From JBAYIE01 sp965279165 (GTDB lineage: Bacteria > Bacteroidota > Bacteroidia > UKL13-3): 64,000 bases of DNA. The stretch spans positions 496,001 to 560,000 of the forward strand of contig OZ257140.1 in NCBI GenBank assembly GCA_965279165.1. The letters run 5' to 3'. Below are positions 8,106-15,066 of the stretch, piece after piece (the first letter of the stretch is position 1; each line of letters opens with the position of its first letter). The position numbers and the translations under genes were made by a program. The notes under the pieces are model-generated. The model saw only the letters and a list, made by a program, of their open reading frames with translations, ran no database searches and was not told the origin of the DNA.

Positions 8106-9154
8106 TCCGAAACCCAAAGCCGGTTACCATAGCTTTAATTATCTCGCTTATTTTAACGGTATTTGTTAGTGTATTGGCGTTGATTATTGCCAACGAACCA
8201 TTGGGGTATTCTATCCTTATTGGTGTACTTACTTTCGCATTATCCTTTTTTCTTTACTTCTATGCCCTCGAATATTTTATTTATAAAAAAATTAAACTTA
8301 TTTATAAAACCATCCATAGTTTAAAAACACAAAAGTACGATGCCCGTATTTCCAATTTCAATTGGCAAACCGATCCTATTGCCAATATGAACAAGGAAGT
8401 TATAAACTGGGCTCGCGACCAAAACGAACAAATGGAAGAATTGAAACGTTTGGCCGATTTTAGAAAAGAATTTTTAGGCAATGTATCGCACGAATTAAAA
8501 ACACCAATTTTTAATATCCAGGGTTATATCCATACTTTAATTGATGGCGCTATCAATGATCCCGAAGTAAATGTGCGCTTTCTTTCCAAAGCCGCCAAAA
8601 GTGCCGACCGGCTTAGTGATTTGGTTGCAGATTTACTTGCTATTTCACAACTCGAAGCAGGTGAATTGGTAATGGAACCAGAACGTTTTGATATCAATGC
8701 AGTGGTTAAAGATGTGTACGAACAGTTAGAAGTTCGGGCTAAAGAACGAAACATTACCCTGCAAATAAAAGATGGTTGTAATAAACCTTTTTTTGTACAA
8801 GCTGATAAATACCGCATTCGCCAAGTGCTTGTTAATTTAATTGGAAACGGAATTAAATATGGCAATGAGAATGGTGCCGTTACAGCTTCTTATTACGATA
8901 TGGACGAAAATATATTAGTCGATATAGGCGATAACGGCGATGGCATTCCACAAGAACATTTGCCCCGTATTTTCGAACGTTTTTATCGGGTTGATAAAAG
9001 TAGAGCACGTGAAAGTGGTCCGGGTGGTACCGGCTTAGGATTAGCCATTGTTAAACATATAATTGAAGCGCACGACCAAACCATTAATGTGCGTAGTAAA
9101 ATTGGTGAAGGAACTACGTTTGGGTTTACGTTGAGGAAGGGAGCGGGGAATTAG
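8102..9154 (+). CDS. PhoR-like membrane histidine kinase
   Basis: A 350-residue kinase with two transmembrane helices (residues about 8-30 and 37-58) joined by a very short loop, so it has almost no periplasmic sensor. The DHp domain has 'RKEFLGNVSHELKTPIF' with phospho-acceptor His 130. The ATPase domain has the N box ('QVLVNLIGNGIKYG'), G1 'DIGDNGDGIP', F box 'IFERFYRVDKSRARESGPGGTGLGLAIVKHII'. The short N-terminus and the sequence around the H box are like PhoR of Bacteroidota, which senses through other membrane proteins. It partners the overlapping response-regulator gene. The stop codon is followed at once by a heptamer array (9160-9220). Confidence 0.88.
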   Translation: MIRNPKPVTIALIISLILTVFVSVLALIIANEPLGYSILIGVLTFALSFFLYFYALEYFIYKKIKLIYKTIHSLKTQKYDARISNFNWQTDPIANMNKEVINWARDQNEQMEELKRLADFRKEFLGNVSHELKTPIFNIQGYIHTLIDGAINDPEVNVRFLSKAAKSADRLSDLVADLLAISQLEAGELVMEPERFDINAVVKDVYEQLEVRAKERNITLQIKDGCNKPFFVQADKYRIRQVLVNLIGNGIKYGNENGAVTASYYDMDENILVDIGDNGDGIPQEHLPRIFERFYRVDKSRARESGPGGTGLGLAIVKHIIEAHDQTINVRSKIGEGTTFGFTLRKGAGN

Positions 9155-9159
9155 AAAGC

Positions 9160-9220
9160 AGATATAAGATATAAGATATAAGATATGAGTTATGAGTTAT
9201 GAGTGATAAGTGATGAGTGG
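9160..9220. repeat. degenerate 7-base tandem array (AGATATA / AGTTATG / AGTGATR)
   Basis: Units in register: AGATATA x3, AGATATG, AGTTATG x2, AGTGATA, AGTGATG. It begins six bases after the stop codon of the histidine kinase and lies between convergent genes. The unit drifts stepwise along the array, as expected from slippage plus point mutation. One of several such arrays in the window. Confidence 0.85.
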
Positions 9221-9274
9221 GGCTAGTATGATTGTTATAGGCAATGACCACTAAATATAATATCCTATTTTCAT

Positions 9275-9340
9275 CTGTGAACCGTGATCCGTGAACTGAA
9301 AACCGTGAACTGTGAACCGAAACCCGTGAACCAAAAACCA
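9275..9340. repeat. degenerate 7-base tandem array (CCGTGAA type)
   Basis: Units CTGTGAA, CCGTGAT, CCGTGAA, CTGAAAA, CCGTGAA, CTGTGAA, CCGAAAC, CCGTGAA, CCAAAAA, in strict 7-base register. It ends just before the stop codon of the DUF5683 gene (9344). The sequence family differs from the array 55 bases away in the same intergenic region. Confidence 0.8.
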
Positions 9341-9343
9341 TCT

Positions 9344-9835
9344 TCAAAAAGTATATCCTACTTTAATTCCGAAAGCTTTTTGATTGCCATTGCACCAATC
9401 CAAATTTGGCAACATATATAAACTACCAGTTGTTTTCTTTCGATCCCAATCGGCCATATTATTAACCTTGGCTACTTTTATGGCATCCGAAACATCGATA
9501 ATATGAAATATAATAATCGCTACAATAGCCGAACTTGGTCCTACATAAGGATTTTGAGCCGTTGATACTTTATAAATTGCCGAACTTACACCAAAAGTTA
9601 ATATCGAAAATCCAAAAAACTTGAGTCCACGTACAGGCTCACCGGCAATTGCTTGTCCTAAACCGGGAAGACAAAAAGAAGCAAAACCACAACCCTTTGG
9701 ACTATATTTATCGCCGTATTGCGGTTGGTACTCCGATGCATTGTACTTGTGTTTGTTGTAACGGTATTGTGCAGATGCATCAAGATGTAACAAGAAAAAA
9801 ATAATTACAATAAAGTAAATGGATTTAATTTTCAT
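9344..9835 (-). CDS. DUF5683-like membrane protein
   Basis: A 163-residue protein with a signal peptide (1-22, ending DASA), then 'YSPKGCGFASFCLPGLGQAIAGEPVRGLKFFGFSILTFGVSSAIY' and a second hydrophobic stretch 'GPSSAIVAIIIFHIIDVSDAIKVAKV'. The S-x-(L/F)-x-P-G-L-G-Q motif followed by a G-hairpin membrane segment and 'IxDxxDAxxxA' is the DUF5683/TM2-like pattern common in Bacteroidota. The length is somewhat short. Function unknown; probably an inner-membrane or envelope protein. It is convergent with the kinase gene, with two heptamer arrays between them. Confidence 0.75.
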   Translation of the reverse strand: MKIKSIYFIVIIFFLLHLDASAQYRYNKHKYNASEYQPQYGDKYSPKGCGFASFCLPGLGQAIAGEPVRGLKFFGFSILTFGVSSAIYKVSTAQNPYVGPSSAIVAIIIFHIIDVSDAIKVAKVNNMADWDRKKTTGSLYMLPNLDWCNGNQKAFGIKVGYTF

Positions 9836-9968
9836 AGGTTTTAGAATTAAGGTTAGATCCTTTATGGTTGTTTCATTATTTGCAATTTAAAAATAGTTCT
9901 ATTACAATTCTATTTTAATTTATACTAATACTTAATCTATAAATTTTGTAGAATAAGATTACTAGAAC

Positions 9969-10045
9969 CTAACGGGTTATTTCCAAATCCGTAAAAATGT
10001 TTCTTGTAATTTCTACCCTGGCTTTTGCAAAATCAATATTCTTGT
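9969..10045 (-). pseudogene. 3'-terminal relic of a second class D beta-lactamase gene
   Basis: The minus strand encodes ARVEITRNIFTDLEITR followed by TAG, preceded by DFAK; this differs by one residue (N for S) over 21 residues from the C-terminus of the intact beta-lactamase at 11825-12643. Further upstream the frame has an in-frame TGA about 26 codons from the end and DNA similarity fades by about 10060. The synonymous sites differ (for example the final Arg is CGT here, AGG in the intact gene), so the duplication is not recent. The rest of the copy is absent. Confidence 0.85.
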
Positions 10046-10100
10046 TTCAAACATACATTGCACATTTATTATAACATTTAGTTACATTAATAAAAATAAG

Positions 10101-10117
10101 ATTAGGTATTACCTAAT
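10101..10117. promoter_or_regulatory. operator-like palindrome
   Basis: ATTAGGT-ATT-ACCTAAT, a perfect 7-base inverted repeat with a 3-base centre, 34 bases upstream of the small frame at 10151 and about 330 bases upstream of the 10451 gene. It could bind a dimeric regulator; no direct evidence. Confidence 0.3.
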
Positions 10118-10150
10118 ATATTGCTAAATTTTGTATAAATTAATAACTAT

Positions 10151-10246
10151 ATGAAAAACAATCTATTACAAAATAGATTATACCTCATTTGTATAGCATT
10201 GGGGGGAGTAAATTTACTCCAGATTTTACTGTTAACTGTGGTTTAA
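10151..10246 (+). CDS. possible 31-residue hydrophobic peptide
   Basis: ATG at 10151 opens a 31-codon frame: a short basic N-terminus (MKNNLLQNR) and one hydrophobic helix of about 20 residues ('LYLICIALGGVNLLQILLL'). It resembles a signal peptide or single-helix peptide. It may be the 5' remnant of a lost secreted-protein gene, since a frame change would be needed to continue. I see no family match and coding is doubtful. Confidence 0.25.
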   Translation: MKNNLLQNRLYLICIALGGVNLLQILLLTVV

Positions 10247-10450
10247 AAACCACAAAATATGGACGTAATAAATTCCGCTTACACAAACACGTATTAATGG
10301 GAATTTTTGTATTTTTGATAGAGAAAGTAATGCTTGATTTCGATAATTCGAAGCATAAAACCATAAATATTGAAAAATTAAAACCGGCATTTATTCTAAT
10401 TAAGTTACAATAGAATCTGGAATAAAATCGATTAAGAAGTTTATTAAAGA

Positions 10451-11743
10451 ATGCGATTAACTATTCGTTTGCTGCTTTTGGGATTGTTCTCTTTGGTATG
10501 GAATAACAAAATTTTAATAGCACAACCCATTATACCCTTAGGAGGCAATATCATTGCCTATTATCAAGGTGGTTCCAGCATCTTATTTTCTGTAAAGGTT
10601 CTACTTAGCAAAGGAAGTGCTATACCTGATTCTGGTTACTTTCATTTTTTTGGAAGTATAGACAAAGGTTATTATCCATTGCAAAATTTTTTCATTACCC
10701 CAGATTCAAACGTGATTGCTGAATATCAAGCTTTAATTAACCAATATAATTCGTTACGATTAGATTTTAAATTTTTTGATAATGATATTTTAGTTGGTGA
10801 TTCCGGGTCATTAATAAATTTCTATTTACATTATAGATCATTTGGTGAATATCCATTACTTGAAGGCCGTTTAGAGCCTTTTTTAGGGACAATTTATCAT
10901 AAACCAACTGAAGTGGTTCGAGGTAATCCGTTTATCGCATACTATGGAAAGGATTCATTAACAAACTCAAATGCGTATTTTATTTATACGAAAACAATAG
11001 TTGAACAGGATCAATCTATAAATTTACAAATTGGTACAGGAGATTTTATTTATTTTTGTGATACTTGTAATTCTCATTCTTCAGTTTTCTATTATTATTT
11101 TAATGATTTGATAGGAATAAATGCTTGCATTCATTTCAATGCAGATAGTAGCCTCAAAGGGGTTATCGAATTTGATACATCTCACCTTCATTCTTCGGGA
11201 TTCATTGTTTATGAGCCTGATGGACAAGACACATTTAATATTCAATTCAAGTATCTAGACTCTACTGCTAAAGATATACAAATTTTATCATACAGTACAC
11301 TTAACAGATTTGGGACAGATATTACAGGTATTACTATGTTTAAATCAGGCGATACAACGTTTATAACTTGTAAACATTTCCTTCCCGAAGTATTAAAGAT
11401 ACACCTTCCCGGTTCTTTAATTTTTCATATATTAGTTAAACTAAACGACGGTCGCACGGTAAGGCGAATGATCTCGATGATAATAAAAGACAAGAATACC
11501 GAATTAACAGGTATTAAAGAATTGCATGGCGACGAAAAGTTATCGATTTATCCAAATCCCACTTCAGAATTTATCCAATTAAATATGGAAGGCGAATACC
11601 TAATTATAAACTGTACGGGTCAAAAAGTTTCTGAAGGTTTTACTTTTGGTAAAATAATACTCTCGAATCTAAAATCCGGACTATATATACTTCGATTTAA
11701 AACCGAAAAAGGAGTGCAGTTTATAAGGTTTATTTATCAGTAA
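10451..11743 (+). CDS. secreted protein with type IX secretion sorting domain
   Basis: A 430-residue protein: signal peptide (MRLTIRLLLLGLFSLVWNNKILIAQ), a long beta-rich body without a recognised catalytic domain, and a C-terminal sorting domain from about residue 360, 'KLSIYPNPTSEFIQLNMEGEYLIIN' to 'LKSGLYILRFKTEKGVQFIRFIYQ'. The Y-P-N-P-T and S-G-L-Y-x-L-R-F elements are the hallmarks of type A CTDs. The body has no enzyme motif; extracellular adhesin or structural roles are possible but not shown. It stands alone between a beta-lactamase relic and the intact beta-lactamase gene and is AT-rich, which suggests that it arrived or was duplicated in this spot separately. Confidence 0.82.
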   Translation: MRLTIRLLLLGLFSLVWNNKILIAQPIIPLGGNIIAYYQGGSSILFSVKVLLSKGSAIPDSGYFHFFGSIDKGYYPLQNFFITPDSNVIAEYQALINQYNSLRLDFKFFDNDILVGDSGSLINFYLHYRSFGEYPLLEGRLEPFLGTIYHKPTEVVRGNPFIAYYGKDSLTNSNAYFIYTKTIVEQDQSINLQIGTGDFIYFCDTCNSHSSVFYYYFNDLIGINACIHFNADSSLKGVIEFDTSHLHSSGFIVYEPDGQDTFNIQFKYLDSTAKDIQILSYSTLNRFGTDITGITMFKSGDTTFITCKHFLPEVLKIHLPGSLIFHILVKLNDGRTVRRMISMIIKDKNTELTGIKELHGDEKLSIYPNPTSEFIQLNMEGEYLIINCTGQKVSEGFTFGKIILSNLKSGLYILRFKTEKGVQFIRFIYQ

Positions 11744-11824
11744 ATAAATTATTTACAAACAATTTAGATTTAAAATTTGTCTATTAAACATATCTTTAAA
11801 TACCAATTTGTGATACCAATTGTT

Positions 11825-12643
11825 CTACCTAGTTATCTCCAAATCCGTAAAAATACTTCTGGTTATTTCAACCCTTGCCTTTGCAAAATCAGGATTGCTG
11901 TTGGATTTGGATTGAATGCAGTTAACAAAATAATAAATATGCTCACGAAATTCGAGGATGCCAATATACCAACCTACTTCAGTTGAGTCTTGCAATCCCC
12001 AACCTGTTTTCGAACGTAAAATATAATCAGGAGTTTGCTCCATTACCATCAAATTCTTAACGATATCGATGTTGCGAAAAGCAAAAGGCAATTGGTTTCG
12101 GTTTAATTTAACCAAAAAATCAATTTGTTGTTCCGGACTAATTCGTAAGCCACCGGTTAACCAAAATCTGTCGATACCTCCACTGGTATCTGCATTTCCA
12201 TAGGGTAATTTATCGAGCCACTTTTTATATCGTTTGCTTCCAACTTTTCTTGCCAATTCTTGAAAATACCAAACACAGGAAGTTCTAAAAGCTTCCGTTA
12301 AATCCATGTCCTTATTCCATACCGGATTTTGCCTTTTAATGCTATCCCATTTAAAAACATGGTGTTCATCTTTCAAAATCCCTAGCTCAAGACCAATTAA
12401 TGCATTGCAAATTTTAAAAGTGGATGCCGGAATAAAAGGTTGGTTAAACTGCTTTCCGTTTACACCAACCAAGGCATCTGTATTTTGATGGTATAATAAA
12501 AATGAACCTTCTACATTCAATCGCTCATAATACTTTGTAAAATCATCTCGAATTTCAACAGGCTTATGTTGCTCTATTCGAAATGAAATTGTTATCAAAA
12601 ACAAAAAAAGACTTCCAAAAACTAAAATTGAATTTCGATTCAT
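11825..12643 (-). CDS. class D (OXA-type) beta-lactamase
   Basis: I start at the ATG at 12643, giving a signal-anchor or signal peptide (MNRNSILVFGSLFLFLITISF); an ATG 14 codons upstream is possible. Catalytic motifs are complete: S-T-F-K with Ser 74 and the carboxylatable Lys 77, S-C-V (122-124), Y-G-N (148-150), a Trp at 161, and K-T-G (212-214). Length (272) is normal. The Y-G-N and 'STFKICNALIGLELG' match class D enzymes, which acylate penicillins and sometimes other beta-lactams; BlaR-type sensors also have this fold, but there is no long membrane domain here. A relic of a second copy sits 1.8 kb away. Substrate range cannot be read. Confidence 0.92.
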   Translation of the reverse strand: MNRNSILVFGSLFLFLITISFRIEQHKPVEIRDDFTKYYERLNVEGSFLLYHQNTDALVGVNGKQFNQPFIPASTFKICNALIGLELGILKDEHHVFKWDSIKRQNPVWNKDMDLTEAFRTSCVWYFQELARKVGSKRYKKWLDKLPYGNADTSGGIDRFWLTGGLRISPEQQIDFLVKLNRNQLPFAFRNIDIVKNLMVMEQTPDYILRSKTGWGLQDSTEVGWYIGILEFREHIYYFVNCIQSKSNSNPDFAKARVEITRSIFTDLEITR

Positions 12644-12759
12644 TTTACCGAAGATATTATTTTTTGTTGATTGGTTAGTTGCCACTGCACAATTAATGCC
12701 ACATAAATTAAATGTTATTGGTTAATTAGATGAAAAAAGTAATTTGTACGTCGCTAACT

Positions 12760-12825
12760 CCTTAACACCTCAACACCTCAACACCTCAACACTTTAACAC
12801 TTCAACACCTCAACACTTTAAATCC
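12760..12825. repeat. degenerate 8-base tandem array (CTCAACAC type)
   Basis: Units CTTAACAC, CTCAACAC x3, TTTAACAC, TTCAACAC, CTCAACAC, TTTAAATC in 8-base register, running up to the stop codon of the SET-domain gene (12826-12828). Only the first three positions vary much. Confidence 0.85.
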
Positions 12826-13251
12826 TCACCTACGCTTCTTCCAATACGCCTTACCATAACTGCAAAATATTTCTGCTCCATTTGCAATTTTTTTAGTTGC
12901 AATAAGACAAACTACTCCTTCTGAATTGAATGCAATTTTAGCATTATTGGTATAACCTGATTTGGTAAAACCTACTGCATCGTTAGCATATTTTGCAAAA
13001 CCATCTACCAATTCGGCATCCAAAGTGGAGCCATTAGGCATATTAATGAAGTAATTGCTATTACCAATTTTCTCCTTTAATTGTGCTTCTTTAGAACTGA
13101 GTTTTTTACCAAAATAAATGGCTATGATTTCGTCCTTATAAATTGGGATAGAAGTAAATAATCCTTTTCCTGAATTGCTAATTTGGGAGGCCTGAACATA
13201 TAAGTAGTCAGATTCAGCTGCGTTGATGGAATTGGGGTCTAGTGCTTTCAA
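12826..13251 (-). CDS. SET-domain protein (putative lysine methyltransferase)
   Basis: A 141-residue protein that is almost entirely a SET domain: 'VQASQISNSGKGLFTSIPIYKDEIIAIYFGKKL' (the N-terminal S-x-x-x-G-x-G-(L/V)-F signature), 'FAKYANDAV', 'NNAKIAFN' in place of the usual N-H-S-C, and 'KKIANGAEIFCSYGKAYWKK' (the catalytic Tyr motif ELxxxYG). It lacks pre- and post-SET regions. SET proteins in bacteria are thought to methylate ribosomal or nucleoid-associated proteins; the substrate here is unknown. It is followed (downstream) by an 8-base array and the beta-lactamase gene, and preceded by a CarboxypepD_reg-like gene with a 52-base gap. Confidence 0.82.
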   Translation of the reverse strand: MKALDPNSINAAESDYLYVQASQISNSGKGLFTSIPIYKDEIIAIYFGKKLSSKEAQLKEKIGNSNYFINMPNGSTLDAELVDGFAKYANDAVGFTKSGYTNNAKIAFNSEGVVCLIATKKIANGAEIFCSYGKAYWKKRR

Positions 13252-13303
13252 ATTATTTAAAAATACAACATAACTTCACGTCAGCATTATATTTTATCCA
13301 AAT

Positions 13304-14308
13304 TTACTTTATAATCAACAACTCAGCTCTAATCATCGGATTAAATGTATTTAAAAAAGGAATATTTTCAATTTTACCATTTTTGGGATTGGTTCGTGGT
13401 AAATATTTGGGCATATTGTGTCTACCCCAAATTGATTTTTCACTTCTAAGCCAATAAAAATTCTCTTTAAATTCATCTGTAACACCTAACACTTGTCCAT
13501 AATACGTGCCTTTAATTGAATCCTTTTGCATATTTGTTGACCAATATTCAAATAATTCATCCTTACTTTCCGGTAACCATTCCATCGCTACAAAAAAACC
13601 ATTGGTAGGTATAGCTATTCCATAATTTGCCAATGAAATATCTAACCAATTCCCATCTTGTGAACTTCCTTGAACGATTATATTCTCGCGTAATAAATCA
13701 TCTCCAGGTTTACCCTGTGAGTCGACATTGTATAGCCTTACCCTAAAATACGTTTTCGGATTACCTTTTTCAGTTATAAAATATCCAACTTTATTTATGC
13801 TACCTTTTAACCTCTTTGGATTGGCAAAATATAATGCACTCTGAAAACCGGGCCTACCCATTATAGAACCAAAGTTCTTTTTTTCTTTACTGCCGAAATT
13901 TTTAAGTTTTCCATTCTTAATTGAACTATTTAAAACCACTTCATTTAATTGAAATGGGGTAGGATTAAGAAAAAATAAATTAGAATCATTTATAAAGAAC
14001 TCGGTCGCTTTCACCACTCCAGCTTTATATCCAACCATCGTAAACAAAATCGTATCATCATTTTTAGATTTATTTATCATTAACCGAAACTGCCCCGAAT
14101 AATTGCTTATACCGATGATTTTATTCTGAATGCAGATATTAACAAAAGGCAAATTAGCATTTGTATTTTTATCTATTATCCTTCCGTAATATAAATTTTG
14201 AGCATTGATATATGTTACACTTCCTATTATTAAGTATAATAGCAAAGTGAAGTTTGCGATCTGTTTACCAACAAAATTTAAATTAGAATATACGTTCAAA
14301 TTTACCAT
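13304..14308 (-). CDS. CarboxypepD_reg-like secreted protein
   Basis: A 334-residue protein. Near residue 21-36 a hydrophobic segment (FTLLLYLIIGSVTYINAQ) acts as signal peptide. The N-terminal domain 'YYGRIIDKNTNANLPFVNICIQNKIIGISNYSGQFRLMI...ILFTMVGYKAGVV' is the carboxypeptidase regulatory-like (transthyretin-fold) domain that begins many TonB receptors, but no receptor plug or barrel follows. The C-terminal half ('VGYFITEKGNPKTYFRVRLYNVDSQGKPGDDLL', 'TNGFFVAMEWLP') is a beta-sandwich-like region typical of a group of Bacteroidota proteins of unknown role. It lies 3 bases downstream of the pentapeptide gene. Confidence 0.78.
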   Translation of the reverse strand: MVNLNVYSNLNFVGKQIANFTLLLYLIIGSVTYINAQNLYYGRIIDKNTNANLPFVNICIQNKIIGISNYSGQFRLMINKSKNDDTILFTMVGYKAGVVKATEFFINDSNLFFLNPTPFQLNEVVLNSSIKNGKLKNFGSKEKKNFGSIMGRPGFQSALYFANPKRLKGSINKVGYFITEKGNPKTYFRVRLYNVDSQGKPGDDLLRENIIVQGSSQDGNWLDISLANYGIAIPTNGFFVAMEWLPESKDELFEYWSTNMQKDSIKGTYYGQVLGVTDEFKENFYWLRSEKSIWGRHNMPKYLPRTNPKNGKIENIPFLNTFNPMIRAELLIIK

Positions 14309-14311
14309 TAA

Positions 14312-14881
14312 CTATTCAATCACAATTCCATACTTACCCAATAAACCAGCTATTCCCTCTTTCGAAAACACTGCCTTCTTCAATCGATTATTATCCGGAT
14401 CAATTCTGTAATTAAAGGAATGTCGGAAATCGGCCTTTTCTAAATTGGTATGATCGAATACTGCGTTTTCAAAATTGCAGGAATCAAAAATAGCAGCACT
14501 GCAATCTGCTTCTGTAAAATCTGTTTCTTTCAGGGTACAATTTACAAATCGGGTATTCTTTAAGTTGCTTTTATAAAAGGAAGCGATGGATAAAATACAA
14601 TCCTCGAAATCTACATTAAACAACAAAGGATTGCAGGTATTGAATGGCATTCCCAATAATTTACATCCCTTAAATTTAATATCTCTAAAAGCAGTCTGGT
14701 TCACTTTTACATTGGTAAAATCACAATCGGTAAATGTGCATTCGACAAAAATATACCCCGATAAATGGCAACCACTGAAATCGCATCCTACAAATGTACA
14801 TTGTTCGTATTCGCCTTTGGGCAATGGATTCGCCACAATTGATATATCCTTAAAGGATTGTCGGAAAACAGATGAATTCAT
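14312..14881 (-). CDS. pentapeptide-repeat protein
   Basis: A 189-residue protein in which residues about 25-155 are pentapeptide repeats of form A(D/N)(L/F)xx, here often with Cys at the inward positions: 'CTFVGCDFSGCHLSGYIFVECTFTDCDFT', 'CTLKETDFTEADCSAAIFDSCNFENAVFDHTNLEKADF'. They form a right-handed beta-helix. The C-terminal 'YRIDPDNNRLKKAVFSKEGIAGLLGKYGIVIE' is the conserved tail of a widespread Bacteroidota branch. Qnr and MfpA proteins of this fold protect DNA gyrase, but this branch is not known to do so, and neither the length nor loops match Qnr well. The upstream region holds two palindromic 53-bp repeats. Confidence 0.85.
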   Translation of the reverse strand: MNSSVFRQSFKDISIVANPLPKGEYEQCTFVGCDFSGCHLSGYIFVECTFTDCDFTNVKVNQTAFRDIKFKGCKLLGMPFNTCNPLLFNVDFEDCILSIASFYKSNLKNTRFVNCTLKETDFTEADCSAAIFDSCNFENAVFDHTNLEKADFRHSFNYRIDPDNNRLKKAVFSKEGIAGLLGKYGIVIE

Positions 14882-14950
14882 CCTATAAAAATATGGAATT
14901 GAAACCTACTTTGCAAAAAACGAAATGGACGTTAAACAGCACTATCTTCA

Positions 14951-15003
14951 TTTATAGGTAAAATACCTTTACACCTTAATACCGTCCCACGGCCGTGGGA
15001 CGA
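14951..15003. repeat. 53-bp direct repeat with 18-bp perfect palindrome, unit 1
   Basis: Begins TTTATAGGTAAAATACC and ends ACCGTCCCACGGCCGTGGGACGA. The palindrome GTCCCACGGCCGTGGGAC is at 14984-15001. It is far more GC-rich than its surroundings. Confidence 0.8.
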
Positions 15004-15056
15004 TTTATAGGTGAAACAACATTTTACCTTAGTACCGTCCCACGGCCGTGGGACGA
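15004..15056. repeat. 53-bp direct repeat with 18-bp perfect palindrome, unit 2
   Basis: Directly abuts unit 1; the palindrome GTCCCACGGCCGTGGGAC (15037-15054) is identical while the AT-rich half has diverged. It ends 10 bases before the lepA stop codon. There is no T tract on either strand, so neither unit is a standard intrinsic terminator; a protein operator or RNA stem-loop is possible. Confidence 0.8.
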
Positions 15057-15066
15057 CTGTTAAATA

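Larger units (their letters stand above)
9836..10450. other. long intergenic region with a beta-lactamase relic
   Basis: About 615 AT-rich bases. It contains a dead 3' end of a class D beta-lactamase gene (9969-10045), a 17-base palindrome ATTAGGT-ATT-ACCTAAT at 10101-10117 that looks like an operator, and a 31-codon frame at 10151-10246. A plus-strand frame at 10189-10413 has no recognisable protein and odd composition. No other gene seen. Confidence 0.5.

Noticed and set aside
10189..10413. Plus-strand frame of 74 codons
   Set aside because: AT-rich, basic, without domain or signal, in the same gap as a decayed gene. Coding is not supported.
14312..14881. Qnr-type quinolone resistance protein
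   Set aside because: Pentapeptide repeats are present and a beta-lactamase gene is near, but length, loops and the C-terminal tail belong to a common Bacteroidota branch with no shown gyrase protection.
14951..15056. Intrinsic terminators of lepA
   Set aside because: The palindromes are strong but no T tract follows on either strand, so I list them as repeats of unknown role.
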